DNA of 38,651 nt from Pseudomonas sp. GD04091 (GTDB lineage Bacteria; Pseudomonadota; Gammaproteobacteria; Pseudomonadales; Pseudomonadaceae): assembly GCF_029836165.1 (NCBI RefSeq), contig NZ_JAOEBG010000035.1, positions 1 to 38,651 of the forward strand, given 5' to 3'. Made by a program: the position numbers and the translations under genes. A model generated the notes under the pieces. It saw only the letters and a list, made by a program, of their open reading frames with translations. It searched no databases and was not told the origin of the DNA. Shown in pieces: positions 25,194 to 35,292 of the stretch (position 1 is its first letter; each line of letters starts with the position of its first letter).

Positions 25194-25270
25194 ACAGCTT
25201 CTCCTTTTGTTGCCCGTGCATAAAGGGCAGGTATTGCACCTGCCACTGAAACGCTGTGGCACATCCGGGG

Positions 25271-26767
25271 CTACATCAGTCGCTTGCGCTCGCTCGACGG
25301 GGCGATCCCCAGCGATTCGCGGTACTTGGCGACGGTGCGACGGGCTACCTGGATGCCTTGTGCCTCCAGTAAACCAGCGATCTTGCTGTCACTCAATGGC
25401 TTTTTCTGATTTTCCGCGGCCACCAGTTTCTTGATGATCGCGCGGATCGCCGTGGACGAGCATTCGCCGCCTTCGGCGGTGCTCACGTGGCTCGAGAAAA
25501 AGTATTTCAGTTCGTAGATCCCGCGGGGCGTATGCATGTATTTCTGCGTGGTCACCCGGGAGATGGTCGACTCGTGCATGCCCACCGCTTCGGCGATATC
25601 GTGCAGGACCAGCGGCTTCATGGCTTCGTCGCCGTGGTCGAGGAAGCCGCGCTGGTGCTCGACGATCTGCGTCGCCACCTTCATCAGCGTTTCGTTGCGG
25701 CTTTGCAGGCTCTTGATGAACCAGCGCGCCTCCTGCAGCTGATTGCGCATGAAGGTGTTGTCGGCGCTGGTATCGGCGCGGCGCACGAAGCCGGCGTACT
25801 GCGGGTTGACCCGCAGGCGCGGCACGGCTTCCTGGTTGAGCTCGACCAGCCAGCGATCGCTGTCCTTGCGCACGATAACGTCGGGAACCACGTACTCCGG
25901 TTCGCTGGACTCGATCTGCGAGCCGGGGCGCGGGTTGAGGGTCTGCACCAGCTCGATGACCTGGCGCAGTTCGTCCTCCTTGAGCTTCATGCGGCGCATC
26001 AGTTGGCTGTAGTCGCGGCTGCCGAGCAGGTCGATGAAGTCGGTGACCAGGCGCTGGGCCTCGCTCATCCACGGCGTCGAGGCCGGCAACTGGCGCAGTT
26101 GCAGCAGCAGGCATTCGCCCAGGGAGCGGGCGCCGATGCCGGCCGGCTCGAACTGCTGGATGCGGTGCAGCACCGCCTCGATCTCGTCCAGCTCGATGTC
26201 GAGCTCAGGGTCGAAGCCGGCGCAGATCTCGTCGAGCGTGTCTTCCAGGTAGCCCTGGCCGTTGATGCTATCGATCAGGGTGACAGCGATCAGGCGGTCG
26301 GTGTCGGACATCGGGGCAAGGTTGAGCTGCCATAGCAGGTGGCTCTGCAGGCTTTCGCCGGCGGAGGTGCGGGTGGTGAAATCCCACTCGTCATCGTCGT
26401 TGCTGGGCAGGCTGCTGGCGCTGGTCTGGTAGATGTCTTCCCAGGCGGTGTCGACTGGCAGCTCGTTGGGGATGCGTTCGGCCCACTCGCCGTCTTCCAG
26501 GTTTTCGCTGGTGCTGGCAGAGGTTTCCTGGAAACTGTTGTCCTGGACTTCGGCGGCCGGCTTGCTTTCGGCGTTGTCCGCCATCGGGTCGCTGTTGTCG
26601 AAGTCATCGCCGTCTTCCTGACGTTCGAGCATCGGATTGGATTCCAGCGCTTCCTGGATTTCCTGCTGGAGATCCAGGGTGGAGAGCTGGAGTAGACGGA
26701 TGGCCTGTTGCAACTGAGGGGTCATCGTCAGTTGCTGGCCCATTTTTAGGACGAGCGATGGTTTCAT
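25271..26767 (-). CDS. rpoN: RNA polymerase sigma-54 factor
   Basis: RpoN directs RNA polymerase to -24/-12 promoters of nitrogen, flagellar and catabolic genes, with AAA+ activators. The 498-residue protein has the glutamine-rich region I (MKPSLVLKMGQQLTMTPQLQ; AIRLLQLSTLDLQQEIQEAL), an acidic region II rich in Asp, Glu and Ser (about 50-125), the core-binding region, the helix-turn-helix and the RpoN box ARRTVAKYRE (about 475-484). The ATG at 26767 is the family start. About 170 bases separate it from lptB, and a TATAAC hexamer there (26849-26854, minus) could be part of its own promoter. Confidence 0.98.
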   Translation of the reverse strand: MKPSLVLKMGQQLTMTPQLQQAIRLLQLSTLDLQQEIQEALESNPMLERQEDGDDFDNSDPMADNAESKPAAEVQDNSFQETSASTSENLEDGEWAERIPNELPVDTAWEDIYQTSASSLPSNDDDEWDFTTRTSAGESLQSHLLWQLNLAPMSDTDRLIAVTLIDSINGQGYLEDTLDEICAGFDPELDIELDEIEAVLHRIQQFEPAGIGARSLGECLLLQLRQLPASTPWMSEAQRLVTDFIDLLGSRDYSQLMRRMKLKEDELRQVIELVQTLNPRPGSQIESSEPEYVVPDVIVRKDSDRWLVELNQEAVPRLRVNPQYAGFVRRADTSADNTFMRNQLQEARWFIKSLQSRNETLMKVATQIVEHQRGFLDHGDEAMKPLVLHDIAEAVGMHESTISRVTTQKYMHTPRGIYELKYFFSSHVSTAEGGECSSTAIRAIIKKLVAAENQKKPLSDSKIAGLLEAQGIQVARRTVAKYRESLGIAPSSERKRLM

Positions 26768-26940
26768 GGCAGGGGCTTAATACCTTGTTCGCCGGCGCGC
26801 ATGCGCCATCCACTACACGTAGGGCGCTTGGGCGCCGAATTTAAGCAAGTTATATGCCTGAAATTGCAGCGTTTGCCTAGAGCACTGTGACAACTTAAGC
26901 CCCGATCGGGCGCATTCGCCAGTGCTCCGGGCAGGCCGGG

Positions 26941-27666
26941 TCAGAGTCGGAACTCGTGCCCCAGGTACACTTCCTTGACCAGCTGGTTGGCCAGGATGGT
27001 CTCGGCGTCGCCCTCGGCGATCAGCTGGCCATCATTGACGATGTAGGCGGTTTCGCAGATGTCCAGGGTCTCGCGAACGTTGTGGTCGGTGATCAGCACG
27101 CCGATGCCCTTGTTCTTGAGGTGGTGGATGATCTGCTTGATGTCACCGACGGAGATCGGGTCGACACCGGCGAACGGTTCGTCCAGCAGGATGAACTTGG
27201 GCGCGGTGGCCAGGGCGCGGGCGATCTCGACGCGACGGCGTTCGCCGCCCGAGAGGCTCATGCCCAGGTTGTCGCGGATGTGGCTGATGTGGAATTCCTG
27301 CAGCAGGCTTTCCAGCTCCTTGCGTCGGCCTTCGCGATCGAGGTCCTTGCGGGTCTCGAGGATGGCCATGATGTTGTCTGCCACCGACAGCTTGCGGAAG
27401 ATCGAGGCCTCCTGCGGCAGGTAGCCGATGCCGGCCTGAGCGCGGCCGTGCATGGGCTGGTGGCTGACATCGAGGCTGTCGATCAGCACGCGACCTTGGT
27501 CGGCCTGGACCAGGCCGACGATCATGTAGAAGCAGGTGGTCTTACCGGCGCCGTTGGGGCCGAGCAGGCCGACGATCTGGCCACTGTCGATGGACAGGCT
27601 GACGTCGCGCACAACTTGCCGGCTCTTGTAGCTCTTGGCCAGGTGCTGGGCTTTGAGGGTTGCCAT
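26941..27666 (-). CDS. lptB: LPS export ABC transporter ATP-binding protein LptB
   Basis: LptB is the ATPase of the LptB2FG complex, which extracts LPS from the inner membrane and drives it along the LptC-LptA bridge. The 241-residue protein has Walker A GPNGAGKTT (36-44), Q-loop YLPQEASIF, signature LSGGERRR, Walker B FILLDEPFAGVD and the H-loop region ITDHNVRETL. Its ATG abuts the lptA stop with no gap, so translation is coupled. lptF and lptG are not in the window. Confidence 0.97.
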   Translation of the reverse strand: MATLKAQHLAKSYKSRQVVRDVSLSIDSGQIVGLLGPNGAGKTTCFYMIVGLVQADQGRVLIDSLDVSHQPMHGRAQAGIGYLPQEASIFRKLSVADNIMAILETRKDLDREGRRKELESLLQEFHISHIRDNLGMSLSGGERRRVEIARALATAPKFILLDEPFAGVDPISVGDIKQIIHHLKNKGIGVLITDHNVRETLDICETAYIVNDGQLIAEGDAETILANQLVKEVYLGHEFRL

Positions 27667-28191
27667 TTACTCGGCCTTTTTCTTCGGTTGAATGACCATG
27701 TCGATGCGCTGACGTGGTGCAGTCACGTTGCCACCGCGCCCGGCGGTCGCCACCTGGGACTTGGTGTTGTAGACGATCTTCTCGCCTTCGGTGGTGTTGC
27801 CTTCGTTCTCGACCTTGGCGCGGTCGGTGAGAATCACCGTGTCCTTCTGCGCCTGGTACTGGATGGTCACGGCCCAGCCTTTCATCTTGTCGGGCTTGGC
27901 GGCGCTCTGCTGCTGTTCGAAGTAGGCCAGGTTGCCCACCGAGGTGACGACGTCGATGTCGCCGGAAGCGGCGCGGGTCATGGTCACGGTGTTGCCTTTG
28001 ATCATCATCGAACCTTGGGTGATGATCACGTCGCCGGTGTAGGTGGCGACACCTTGCTTGTCGTCCAGGTGGGCGTTGTCCGCCTGGATGCGGATCGGCT
28101 GGTCACGGTCGTTCGGCAGGGCCAAGGCGCTCGCGCTTCCCAGTGCTGCGCCCAGGCTGAGCAAAAGGGGGAGGGTTTTAACGAGCCTCAT
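27667..28191 (-). CDS. lptA: LPS transport periplasmic protein LptA
   Basis: LptA is the periplasmic bridge protein of the Lpt system; its OstA fold stacks between LptC and LptD. The 174-residue precursor has a signal peptide (LPLLLSLGAALGSASALA, cleavage near residue 25) and beta-strand-rich OstA sequence including IRIQADNAHLDDKQGVATYT and GDVIITQGSMMIKGNTVTMT. The charged C terminus is PKKKAE. It overlaps the lptC 3' end by 14 bases and abuts lptB. Confidence 0.94.
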   Translation of the reverse strand: MRLVKTLPLLLSLGAALGSASALALPNDRDQPIRIQADNAHLDDKQGVATYTGDVIITQGSMMIKGNTVTMTRAASGDIDVVTSVGNLAYFEQQQSAAKPDKMKGWAVTIQYQAQKDTVILTDRAKVENEGNTTEGEKIVYNTKSQVATAGRGGNVTAPRQRIDMVIQPKKKAE

Positions 28192-28750
28192 ACTGTCCTC
28201 TTACGTTAGAGAGCAGGTCCATCCTGCCTTCTTTCAAATACGCTTTCATTCCTTTGCCCGTAGTCGTGCCACCGGCGCCGTCGATTCTAACGGCTTGCTC
28301 GGTCTGCGCATATTGCTTCTGCGGGAACACGGTCATGCGCGAGCTGGTGATGATGGTTTCGCGCTGTTTTTCGTCGGTGCGCGCCACGCGCACGTCGTCG
28401 ATCAATTCGACCTCGGTGCCGTCCGGGTTGACCTCGGCGCGCTTGCTCTGCACGTGCCACGGGTACTCCGTGCCACGGTACATGTGCAGGTCAGGGGTGG
28501 TCACCAGGGTGACCTCGCTGGCCTTGAGGTGCTCGACCTTGGCCGCGGTCATCTCGTACTGCAGCTTGCCATCGGGCAAGAACTGCAAGGTGTGGGCGTT
28601 GATCGCGTAGTAGTCGATGGCGCTTTCATTGGTCTGTGCCACCGGCTTGTCGAGGAAGCTCTCGGGGCTGATGTTCCAGTAACCCACCGCCACCAGCACC
28701 GCGGCGATCACGCCAAGCAGCGCAAAATTTCGAACCTTCTTGCTGAGCAT
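28178..28750 (-). CDS. lptC: LPS export ABC transporter periplasmic protein LptC
   Basis: LptC is a bitopic inner-membrane protein that accepts LPS from LptB2FG and passes it to LptA. The 190-residue product has a single N-terminal helix (FALLGVIAAVLVAVGYW, about 8-24) and a periplasmic OstA-like domain with DYYAINAHTLQFLPDGKLQY and VKAY-type blocks near the C terminus (TTGKGMKAYLKEGRMDLLS). It lies 8 bases after kdsC and overlaps lptA by 14 bases, in the compact kdsD-kdsC-lptC-lptA-lptB series. Confidence 0.93.
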   Translation of the reverse strand: MLSKKVRNFALLGVIAAVLVAVGYWNISPESFLDKPVAQTNESAIDYYAINAHTLQFLPDGKLQYEMTAAKVEHLKASEVTLVTTPDLHMYRGTEYPWHVQSKRAEVNPDGTEVELIDDVRVARTDEKQRETIITSSRMTVFPQKQYAQTEQAVRIDGAGGTTTGKGMKAYLKEGRMDLLSNVRGQYEAR

Positions 28751-28758
28751 GGTCGGCC

Positions 28759-29283
28759 TTACAGGTAGTTGGCGTTGGCAGCGTCCAGGGTACCCTGGGC
28801 CTGCATGATCAGTTCACAGAACTCGCGGGCGGCGCCTTCGCCGCCGCGGGCCTGGGTGACACCATGGGCATGCTGGCGGACGAACGGCGCGGCGTTCTGC
28901 ACGGCCATGCCCAGTCCGACGCGGCGGATCACCGGCAGGTCGGGCAGGTCGTCGCCCAGGTAGGCGACCTGTTCATAGCTTAGGTCGAGTTCGGCGAGCA
29001 GGCCGTCGAGCACCACCAGTTTGTCCTCGCGGCCCTGGAACAGGTGCGGGATGCCCAGGTTCTTCGCCCGGCGTTCGACCACCGGGGTCTTGCGTCCGCT
29101 GATGATCGCCGTGGTCACGCCCGAAGCCATGAGCATCTTGATGCCGTGACCGTCGAGGGTATTGAAGGTCTTGAATTCGCTGCCATCCTCGAGGAAGTAG
29201 AGGCGGCCGTCGGTAAGTACGCCGTCGACGTCGAACACCGCCAGCTTGATGGCTTTGGCGCGTTGCATCAGGTCCTGGTTCAT
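28759..29283 (-). CDS. kdsC: 3-deoxy-D-manno-octulosonate 8-phosphate phosphatase KdsC
   Basis: KdsC removes phosphate from Kdo-8-phosphate, giving Kdo for LPS inner core. The 174-residue protein is a small HAD-family phosphatase without a cap domain and acts as a tetramer. The catalytic pair is Asp18 and Asp20 in VFDVDGVLTDG. Motif II is TTAIISGRKTPVVERRAKNL and motif III is YLGDDLPDLPVIRRVG. Its ATG abuts the kdsD stop exactly, so the two Kdo enzymes are coupled. Confidence 0.96.
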   Translation of the reverse strand: MNQDLMQRAKAIKLAVFDVDGVLTDGRLYFLEDGSEFKTFNTLDGHGIKMLMASGVTTAIISGRKTPVVERRAKNLGIPHLFQGREDKLVVLDGLLAELDLSYEQVAYLGDDLPDLPVIRRVGLGMAVQNAAPFVRQHAHGVTQARGGEGAAREFCELIMQAQGTLDAANANYL

Positions 29284-30258
29284 TCACATCACTCCGGCGC
29301 GCAGCAGGTCGTGCATGTTCAGGGCGCCGGTCGGGCGGTCGTCCTGGTCGACGACCACCAGCGCGCTGATCTTGTGGTCTTCCATTATTTTCAGTGCCTC
29401 GGCGGCGAGCATCTCGGCGCGGGCGGTCTTGCCGTGGACGGTCATGACTTCGTCGATGAGCGTCTTGTGCACGTCGATGTTGCGGTCCAGGCTGCGGCGC
29501 AGGTCGCCGTCGGTGAACACGCCGGCCAGCTTGCCGTCGCTGCCCAGGACTACGGTCATGCCTAAACCTTTACGAGACATTTCAAGCAAAGCGTCCTTCA
29601 GCAGGGTGCCGCTTTGGACCTGGGGCAGTTCCTCGCCAGCATGCATGACGTTCTCGACTTTCAGCAGCAGGCGGCGCCCCAGCGCGCCACCTGGATGCGA
29701 GAACGCGAAGTCTTCGGCGGTGAAGCCACGGGCCTCCAGCAGGGCGATGGCCAGGGCGTCGCCCAGGGCCAGGGCCGCGGTGGTGGAGGAGGTCGGCGCC
29801 AGGTTCAGCGGGCAGGCCTCCTGGGCAACGCTGGCGTCGAGGTTGACCTCGGCGGCCTGGGCCAGGGGCGAATCCGGTTTGCCGGTCAGGCTGATCATCT
29901 GGATGCCCAGGCGCTTGATCAGCGGCAGCAGGGTGACGATCTCGGCGGTGCTGCCGGAGTTGGACAGGGCAAGAATGACATCGTCACGGGTGATCATGCC
30001 CATGTCACCGTGGCTGGCCTCGGCCGGGTGCACGAAGAACGCCGGGGTGCCGGTGCTGGCCAGGGTCGCGGCGATCTTGTTGCCGATGTGCCCGGACTTG
30101 CCCATGCCAACCACCACGACCCGACCCTTGCTGGCCAGGATCAGCTCGCAGGCCTTGACGAAATCGCCGTCGATACGGGCCAGCAGGGCCTCCACGGCCT
30201 CGAGTTCGAGGCGCAGGGTGCGCTGGGCGGATTGGATCAGCTCGCTGGATTGGCTCAT
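29284..30258 (-). CDS. kdsD: D-arabinose-5-phosphate isomerase KdsD
   Basis: KdsD converts ribulose-5-phosphate to arabinose-5-phosphate, the first committed step to Kdo. The 324-residue protein has an N-terminal SIS sugar-isomerase domain (GRVVVVGMGKSGHIGNKIAA; HPAEASHGDMGMI; SNSGSTAEIV) and two C-terminal CBS domains (about 205-324; VLGSDGKLAGVFTDGDLRR). It is the first gene of the kdsD-kdsC-lptC-lptA-lptB series. A perfect TATAAT lies on the minus strand at 30292-30297. Divergent from mlaF. Confidence 0.96.
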   Translation of the reverse strand: MSQSSELIQSAQRTLRLELEAVEALLARIDGDFVKACELILASKGRVVVVGMGKSGHIGNKIAATLASTGTPAFFVHPAEASHGDMGMITRDDVILALSNSGSTAEIVTLLPLIKRLGIQMISLTGKPDSPLAQAAEVNLDASVAQEACPLNLAPTSSTTAALALGDALAIALLEARGFTAEDFAFSHPGGALGRRLLLKVENVMHAGEELPQVQSGTLLKDALLEMSRKGLGMTVVLGSDGKLAGVFTDGDLRRSLDRNIDVHKTLIDEVMTVHGKTARAEMLAAEALKIMEDHKISALVVVDQDDRPTGALNMHDLLRAGVM

Positions 30259-30291
30259 GTCGAAAACGCAATGCCTGATGAAAAGGCGGCG

Positions 30292-30297
30292 ATTATA
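30292..30297 (-). promoter_or_regulatory. Candidate -10 box for the kdsD-lptB operon
   Basis: A perfect TATAAT occurs on the minus strand 34 bases before the kdsD ATG. No convincing -35 hexamer stands 16-18 bases upstream, so either an activator helps or the call is wrong. Confidence 0.45.
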
Positions 30298-30384
30298 GCC
30301 GCAATGTGTGAAAGGCTCATCCTTCGAATGTCATATGGATGCCGCGCAAGCCTGTCTGTGTCCTGAACGAGTGGGGGGACGCCC

Positions 30385-30414
30385 TTGGGGCGGGCCTATC
30401 AGCGGTGCTATAGT
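30385..30414 (+). promoter_or_regulatory. Candidate promoter for the mla operon
   Basis: TTGGGG (30385-30390) and TATAGT (30409-30414) are spaced by 18 bases; the -10 matches 5 of 6 positions. The element lies 90 bases before mlaF in the divergent kdsD-mlaF region. Confidence 0.4.
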
Positions 30415-30504
30415 TCGCCGCTATTCGGCCCGCCGGGGACCTGTGTGCCTTCATGATGAGGGCAGGCGTCCATGATGACGAGGCTGCACTAGCAAGGAGT
30501 CTAG

Positions 30505-31314
30505 ATGAGTGTGGATAGCGCCTACGCGGTCGAGTTGAAGGGCGTCACCTTCAAGCGCGGTTCGCGCAGCATTTTCAGCAACGTGGACATTCGCATTCCC
30601 CGTGGCAAGGTCACCGGCATCATGGGGCCTTCCGGGTGCGGCAAGACCACACTGCTGCGCCTGATGGGCGCGCAGTTGCGCCCCGCCGGCGGAGAGGTCT
30701 GGGTCAATGGCCAGAACCTGCCCACGCTGTCGCGGGGCGACCTGTTCGACGCGCGCAAGCAGATGGGCGTGCTGTTCCAGAGTGGCGCGCTGTTCACCGA
30801 CCTCGATGTCTTCGAGAACGTCGCGTTTCCGCTGCGGGTGCATACCCAGCTGCCGGACGAGATGATCCGCGACATCGTCCTGATGAAACTGCAGGCCGTG
30901 GGCCTGCGCGGGGCCATCGACCTGATGCCCGACGAGCTGTCCGGCGGCATGAAGCGTCGGGTGGCGCTGGCGCGGGCGATCGCCCTCGATCCGCAGATCC
31001 TCATGTACGACGAGCCGTTCGTCGGCCAGGACCCTATCGCCATGGGCGTGCTGGTGCGTCTGATCCGTCTGCTCAACGATGCCCTGGGCATCACCAGCAT
31101 CGTGGTGTCCCACGATCTGGCCGAAACCGCCAGCATCGCCGACTACATCTATGTGGTGGGGGATGGCCAGGTGCTCGGACAGGGCACGCCGGACGAACTG
31201 ATGGGCTCGGACAATCCGCGAATTCGCCAGTTCATGAAGGGCGATCCGGACGGCCCGGTACCTTTCCATTTCCCTGCGCCTGACTACCGCGCCGATCTGC
31301 TGGGGACGCGTTGA
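30505..31314 (+). CDS. mlaF: Phospholipid ABC transporter ATP-binding protein MlaF
   Basis: MlaF powers the MlaFEDB complex, which moves phospholipids between inner and outer membrane through periplasmic MlaC and maintains lipid asymmetry. The P. putida homologue is Ttg2A, named for toluene tolerance. The 269-residue protein has Walker A GPSGCGKTT (41-49), Q-loop LFQSGALFTD, signature LSGGMKRRVALARA, Walker B ILMYDEPFVGQD and H-loop VVSHDLAETA. AAGGAG precedes the ATG. It is first in the operon and its stop shares one base with the mlaE start. Confidence 0.97.
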   Translation: MSVDSAYAVELKGVTFKRGSRSIFSNVDIRIPRGKVTGIMGPSGCGKTTLLRLMGAQLRPAGGEVWVNGQNLPTLSRGDLFDARKQMGVLFQSGALFTDLDVFENVAFPLRVHTQLPDEMIRDIVLMKLQAVGLRGAIDLMPDELSGGMKRRVALARAIALDPQILMYDEPFVGQDPIAMGVLVRLIRLLNDALGITSIVVSHDLAETASIADYIYVVGDGQVLGQGTPDELMGSDNPRIRQFMKGDPDGPVPFHFPAPDYRADLLGTR

Positions 31315-32111
31315 TGCGCAGAAAATCCTTGCTTGAACGTATCCGTCTGTTCGGCCGTTCGGCCATCGACGTGCTGGCCGTGCTGGGCCGTTCGTGCCTG
31401 TTCCTCGGTCATGCGCTGGCCGGTCGGGGCGGCATTGGCGGCAGTTTCCAGCTGCTGGTCAAGCAACTCTATTCGGTGGGCGTGCTGTCGCTGGCGATCA
31501 TCGTCGTGTCCGGCGTGTTCATCGGCATGGTGCTGGCCCTGCAGGGCTACAGCATCCTCACCAAGTACGGCTCCGAGCAGGCCGTGGGGCAGATGGTCGC
31601 CCTGACCCTGCTGCGCGAGCTGGGGCCGGTGGTCACCGCCTTGCTGTTCGCCGGCCGCGCGGGTTCGGCACTGACCGCCGAGATCGGCAACATGAAGTCC
31701 ACCGAGCAGTTGTCCAGCCTGGAAATGATCGGTGTCGACCCGCTCAAGTACATCGTTGCCCCGCGTCTGTGGGCCGGCTTCATCTCGCTGCCGTTGCTGG
31801 CGCTGATCTTCAGCGTGGTCGGCATCTGGGGTGGGTCGTGGGTCGCCGTGGACTGGCTGGGCGTCTACGAGGGCTCGTTCTGGGCCAACATGCAGAACAG
31901 CGTTTCCTTCGGCGACGACGTGATCAACGGGCTGATCAAGAGCCTGGTGTTCGCCTTCGTCGTGACCTGGATCGCCGTATTCCAGGGGTACGACTGTGAG
32001 CCCACTTCAGAAGGGATCAGCCGTGCCACCACCAAGACCGTGGTCTATGCCTCGTTGGCAGTCCTGGGTCTGGACTTTATTCTGACCGCCTTGATGTTTG
32101 GAGATTTCTGA
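31314..32111 (+). CDS. mlaE: Phospholipid ABC transporter permease MlaE
   Basis: MlaE is the transmembrane permease of the Mla complex. The 265-residue product has an N-terminal amphipathic helix and about five membrane helices (LSLAIIVVSGVFIGMVLALQ; LRELGPVVTALLFAGRAGS; ISLPLLALIFSVVGIWGG). The conserved MlaE family block EIGNMKSTEQLSSLEMIGVD faces the ATPase. The ATG at 31314 is used because it overlaps the mlaF TGA and gives the family N terminus. Its own TGA overlaps the mlaD ATG. Confidence 0.96.
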   Translation: MRRKSLLERIRLFGRSAIDVLAVLGRSCLFLGHALAGRGGIGGSFQLLVKQLYSVGVLSLAIIVVSGVFIGMVLALQGYSILTKYGSEQAVGQMVALTLLRELGPVVTALLFAGRAGSALTAEIGNMKSTEQLSSLEMIGVDPLKYIVAPRLWAGFISLPLLALIFSVVGIWGGSWVAVDWLGVYEGSFWANMQNSVSFGDDVINGLIKSLVFAFVVTWIAVFQGYDCEPTSEGISRATTKTVVYASLAVLGLDFILTALMFGDF

Positions 32112-32596
32112 TGCAAAACCGCACCCTGGAAATCGGTGTCGGCCTGTTCCTCCTGGCCGGGATCCTGGCGCTGCTGCTGCTGGCTCTGCGTGTCAGCGGG
32201 CTGTCGGCCAGCCCGAGCAGCGACACGTACAAAGTTTACGCGTACTTCGACAATATCGCCGGATTGACGGTCAGAGCTAAAGTGACCATGGCCGGCGTGA
32301 CCATCGGCAAGGTCACGGCCATCGATCTGGATCGCGATTCCTACACCGGTCGGGTCACGCTGCAACTGGACAAGCACGTCGACAACCTGCCGACCGACTC
32401 CACTGCCTCGATCCTGACCGCCGGCCTGCTGGGCGAGAAGTACATCGGCATCAGCGTGGGCGGGGAAGACGCGGTGCTCAAGGACGGCAGCACCATCCAC
32501 GACACGCAGTCGGCGCTGGTGCTGGAAGACCTGATCGGCAAGTTCCTGCTCAACTCTGTGGGCAAGGAACCGAAAGAAGCTCAACCGGCTAATTAA
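32111..32596 (+). CDS. mlaD: Phospholipid-binding MCE protein MlaD
   Basis: MlaD is a membrane-anchored MCE-domain protein; its hexameric ring sits over MlaE and docks MlaC. The 161-residue protein has an N-terminal helix (VGLFLLAGILALLLLALRV, about 8-26) and one MCE domain (about 38-116) with YAYFDNIAGLTVRAKVTMAG and GLLGEKYIGISVGG. Length is near that of E. coli MlaD. The start overlaps the mlaE stop by one base. Confidence 0.96.
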   Translation: MQNRTLEIGVGLFLLAGILALLLLALRVSGLSASPSSDTYKVYAYFDNIAGLTVRAKVTMAGVTIGKVTAIDLDRDSYTGRVTLQLDKHVDNLPTDSTASILTAGLLGEKYIGISVGGEDAVLKDGSTIHDTQSALVLEDLIGKFLLNSVGKEPKEAQPAN

Positions 32597-32605
32597 GGAG
32601 TTTCC

Positions 32606-33259
32606 ATGATTTCGATCCTGCGACGTGGCCTGCTGGTTCTGCTGGCGGCCTTCCCCCTGCTGGCCCTGGCGGCGCCAGGGCAATCCGCCCGGGATGTGAT
32701 CCAGGGCACCACGACCCAGCTGCTGAGCGACCTCAAGGCCAACAAGGAGCAGTACAAGGCCAATCCCGAGGCGTTCTACAGCGCGCTCAACAGCAACCTG
32801 GGCCCGGTGGTCGATGCCGACGGTATTTCCAGGAGCATCATGACCGTCAAGTACTCGCGCAAGGCCACGCCTGAGCAGATGCAGCGCTTCCAGGAAAACT
32901 TCAAGCGCAGCCTGATGCAGTTCTATGGCAACGCGCTGCTGGAGTACAACAACCAGGGCATCACCGTCGACCCGGCCAAGGCCGAGGACGGCGACCGTAC
33001 CAGTGTCGGCATGAAGGTCACCGGCACCAATGGCGCGGTCTATCCGGTGCAGTACACCATGCAGAAGATCGACGGCCAGTGGAAAGTACGCAACGTCATC
33101 GTCAATGGCATCAACATCGGCAAGCTGTTCCGCGACCAGTTCCAGGACGCCATGCAGCGCAACGGCAACGACCTGGACAAGACCATCGACGGCTGGGCCG
33201 GCGAAGTGGCCAAGGCCAAGCAGACCGCCGACAACTCGCCGGAAAAGGAAGTCAAATGA
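32606..33259 (+). CDS. mlaC: Periplasmic phospholipid-binding protein MlaC
   Basis: MlaC shuttles single phospholipids across the periplasm between the MlaD ring and the outer-membrane MlaA-porin complex. The 217-residue precursor has a signal peptide (RGLLVLLAAFPLLALAAPG) with cleavage near residue 22. The Tgt2/MlaC fold follows, with YKANPEAFYSALNSNLGPVV, VQYTMQKIDGQWKVRNVIV and GINIGKLFRDQF. AAGGAG precedes the ATG. The stop overlaps the mlaB start by four bases (ATGA). Confidence 0.95.
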   Translation: MISILRRGLLVLLAAFPLLALAAPGQSARDVIQGTTTQLLSDLKANKEQYKANPEAFYSALNSNLGPVVDADGISRSIMTVKYSRKATPEQMQRFQENFKRSLMQFYGNALLEYNNQGITVDPAKAEDGDRTSVGMKVTGTNGAVYPVQYTMQKIDGQWKVRNVIVNGINIGKLFRDQFQDAMQRNGNDLDKTIDGWAGEVAKAKQTADNSPEKEVK

Positions 33260-33558
33260 GCGATGCTGCTGTGAGCATGGCCGAGCCAGGCGTTCTCGCC
33301 CTGGCTGGCGTGCTGGACTACCGCAGCGGCCCGATCCTGCGCAAGCAGGGCAAGGCGCTGATTGCCGCCTGCCGCGAACCGCGGCTGGTGCTCGATTGCA
33401 CCGCGGTGGTCAAGTCGAGCAGTGTCGGCCTGTCGCTGCTGCTGGGGTTCATGCGTGATGCCCAGGCTGCAGGTAAAACCTGGGAGCTGCGTGCCATTCC
33501 CGAGGATATGCAGGAAATTGCCGGGGTCTACGACCTCGATGAAGTGCTGGCAGGCTGA
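33256..33558 (+). CDS. mlaB: STAS-domain protein MlaB
   Basis: MlaB is the small cytoplasmic STAS protein that binds MlaF and is needed for complex stability and activity. The 100-residue product has a STAS fold with ALAGVLDYRSGPILRKQGKA, LDCTAVVKSSSVGLSLLLGF and the C-terminal MQEIAGVYDLDEVLAG. The ATG lies inside the mlaC stop (ATGA overlap). It is the last gene of mlaFEDCB and is followed within 20-70 bases by a strong terminator. Confidence 0.92.
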   Translation: MSDAAVSMAEPGVLALAGVLDYRSGPILRKQGKALIAACREPRLVLDCTAVVKSSSVGLSLLLGFMRDAQAAGKTWELRAIPEDMQEIAGVYDLDEVLAG

Positions 33559-33576
33559 TGGCCTGTCGTTTGGGAA

Positions 33577-33630
33577 AGGCCCCTCGGTCAGCGCACCCCG
33601 TGATGGGCTTCGCAGGCGAGGGGCTTTTTT
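33577..33630 (+). terminator. Rho-independent terminator after mlaB
   Basis: GCCCCTCG (33579-33586) and CGAGGGGC (33617-33624) form a perfect 8-base stem, followed directly by six T residues (33625-33630). The 30-base loop is longer than usual but can fold further. It separates mla from ibaG-murA. Confidence 0.85.
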
Positions 33631-33676
33631 GTATGATGGCCGACCCGCGCGCGTTGGGCGCCGATCGAGGTTGAGC

Positions 33677-33916
33677 ATGCAGGCCGTAGAAGTTAAAAGT
33701 TTTCTGGAAGAAAAATTGCCAGGAACCCGGGTCGAAGTTGAAGGCGAAGGCTGCAACTTCCAGTTGAACGTGATCAGCGACGAACTGGCCGGCCAGAGCC
33801 CGGTCAAGCGTCAGCAGGCGATCTACGCGCACCTCAACCCGTGGATCGCCAACGGCAGCATTCACGCGGTAACCATGAAATTCTTCAGCAGCGCAGCCTG
33901 GGCTGAGCGCACCTGA
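33677..33916 (+). CDS. ibaG: BolA family protein IbaG
   Basis: The 79-residue protein is a BolA/IbaG-type monothiol-glutaredoxin partner implicated in iron-sulfur cluster handling and acid stress. The family pattern is present: N-terminal helix VEVKSFLEEKLPGTRVEVEG, the core HLNPWIANGSIHAVTMKFFS, and no BolA-type C-terminal extension. The ATG at 33677 gives the normal length. It lies 23 bases before murA, the same order as in E. coli mla-ibaG-murA, and starts a new transcript after the terminator. Confidence 0.93.
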   Translation: MQAVEVKSFLEEKLPGTRVEVEGEGCNFQLNVISDELAGQSPVKRQQAIYAHLNPWIANGSIHAVTMKFFSSAAWAERT

Positions 33917-33939
33917 GCCAACTTGGCGGCGAGATACCA

Positions 33940-35205
<1,266 letters not shown>

Positions 35206-35292
35206 TCATCTGTACGGCGCAGGGACGCGCTCTGAATCTTTTGCGGTCGGGTCCAGGACCCGGCCGGTAGCTGCTTAAGGACCGACGTTGCA

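Noticed and set aside
35243..35266. GGGTCCAGGACCC palindrome between murA and hisG as a terminator
   Set aside because: The stem is short and no T-run follows it; significance is unclear.
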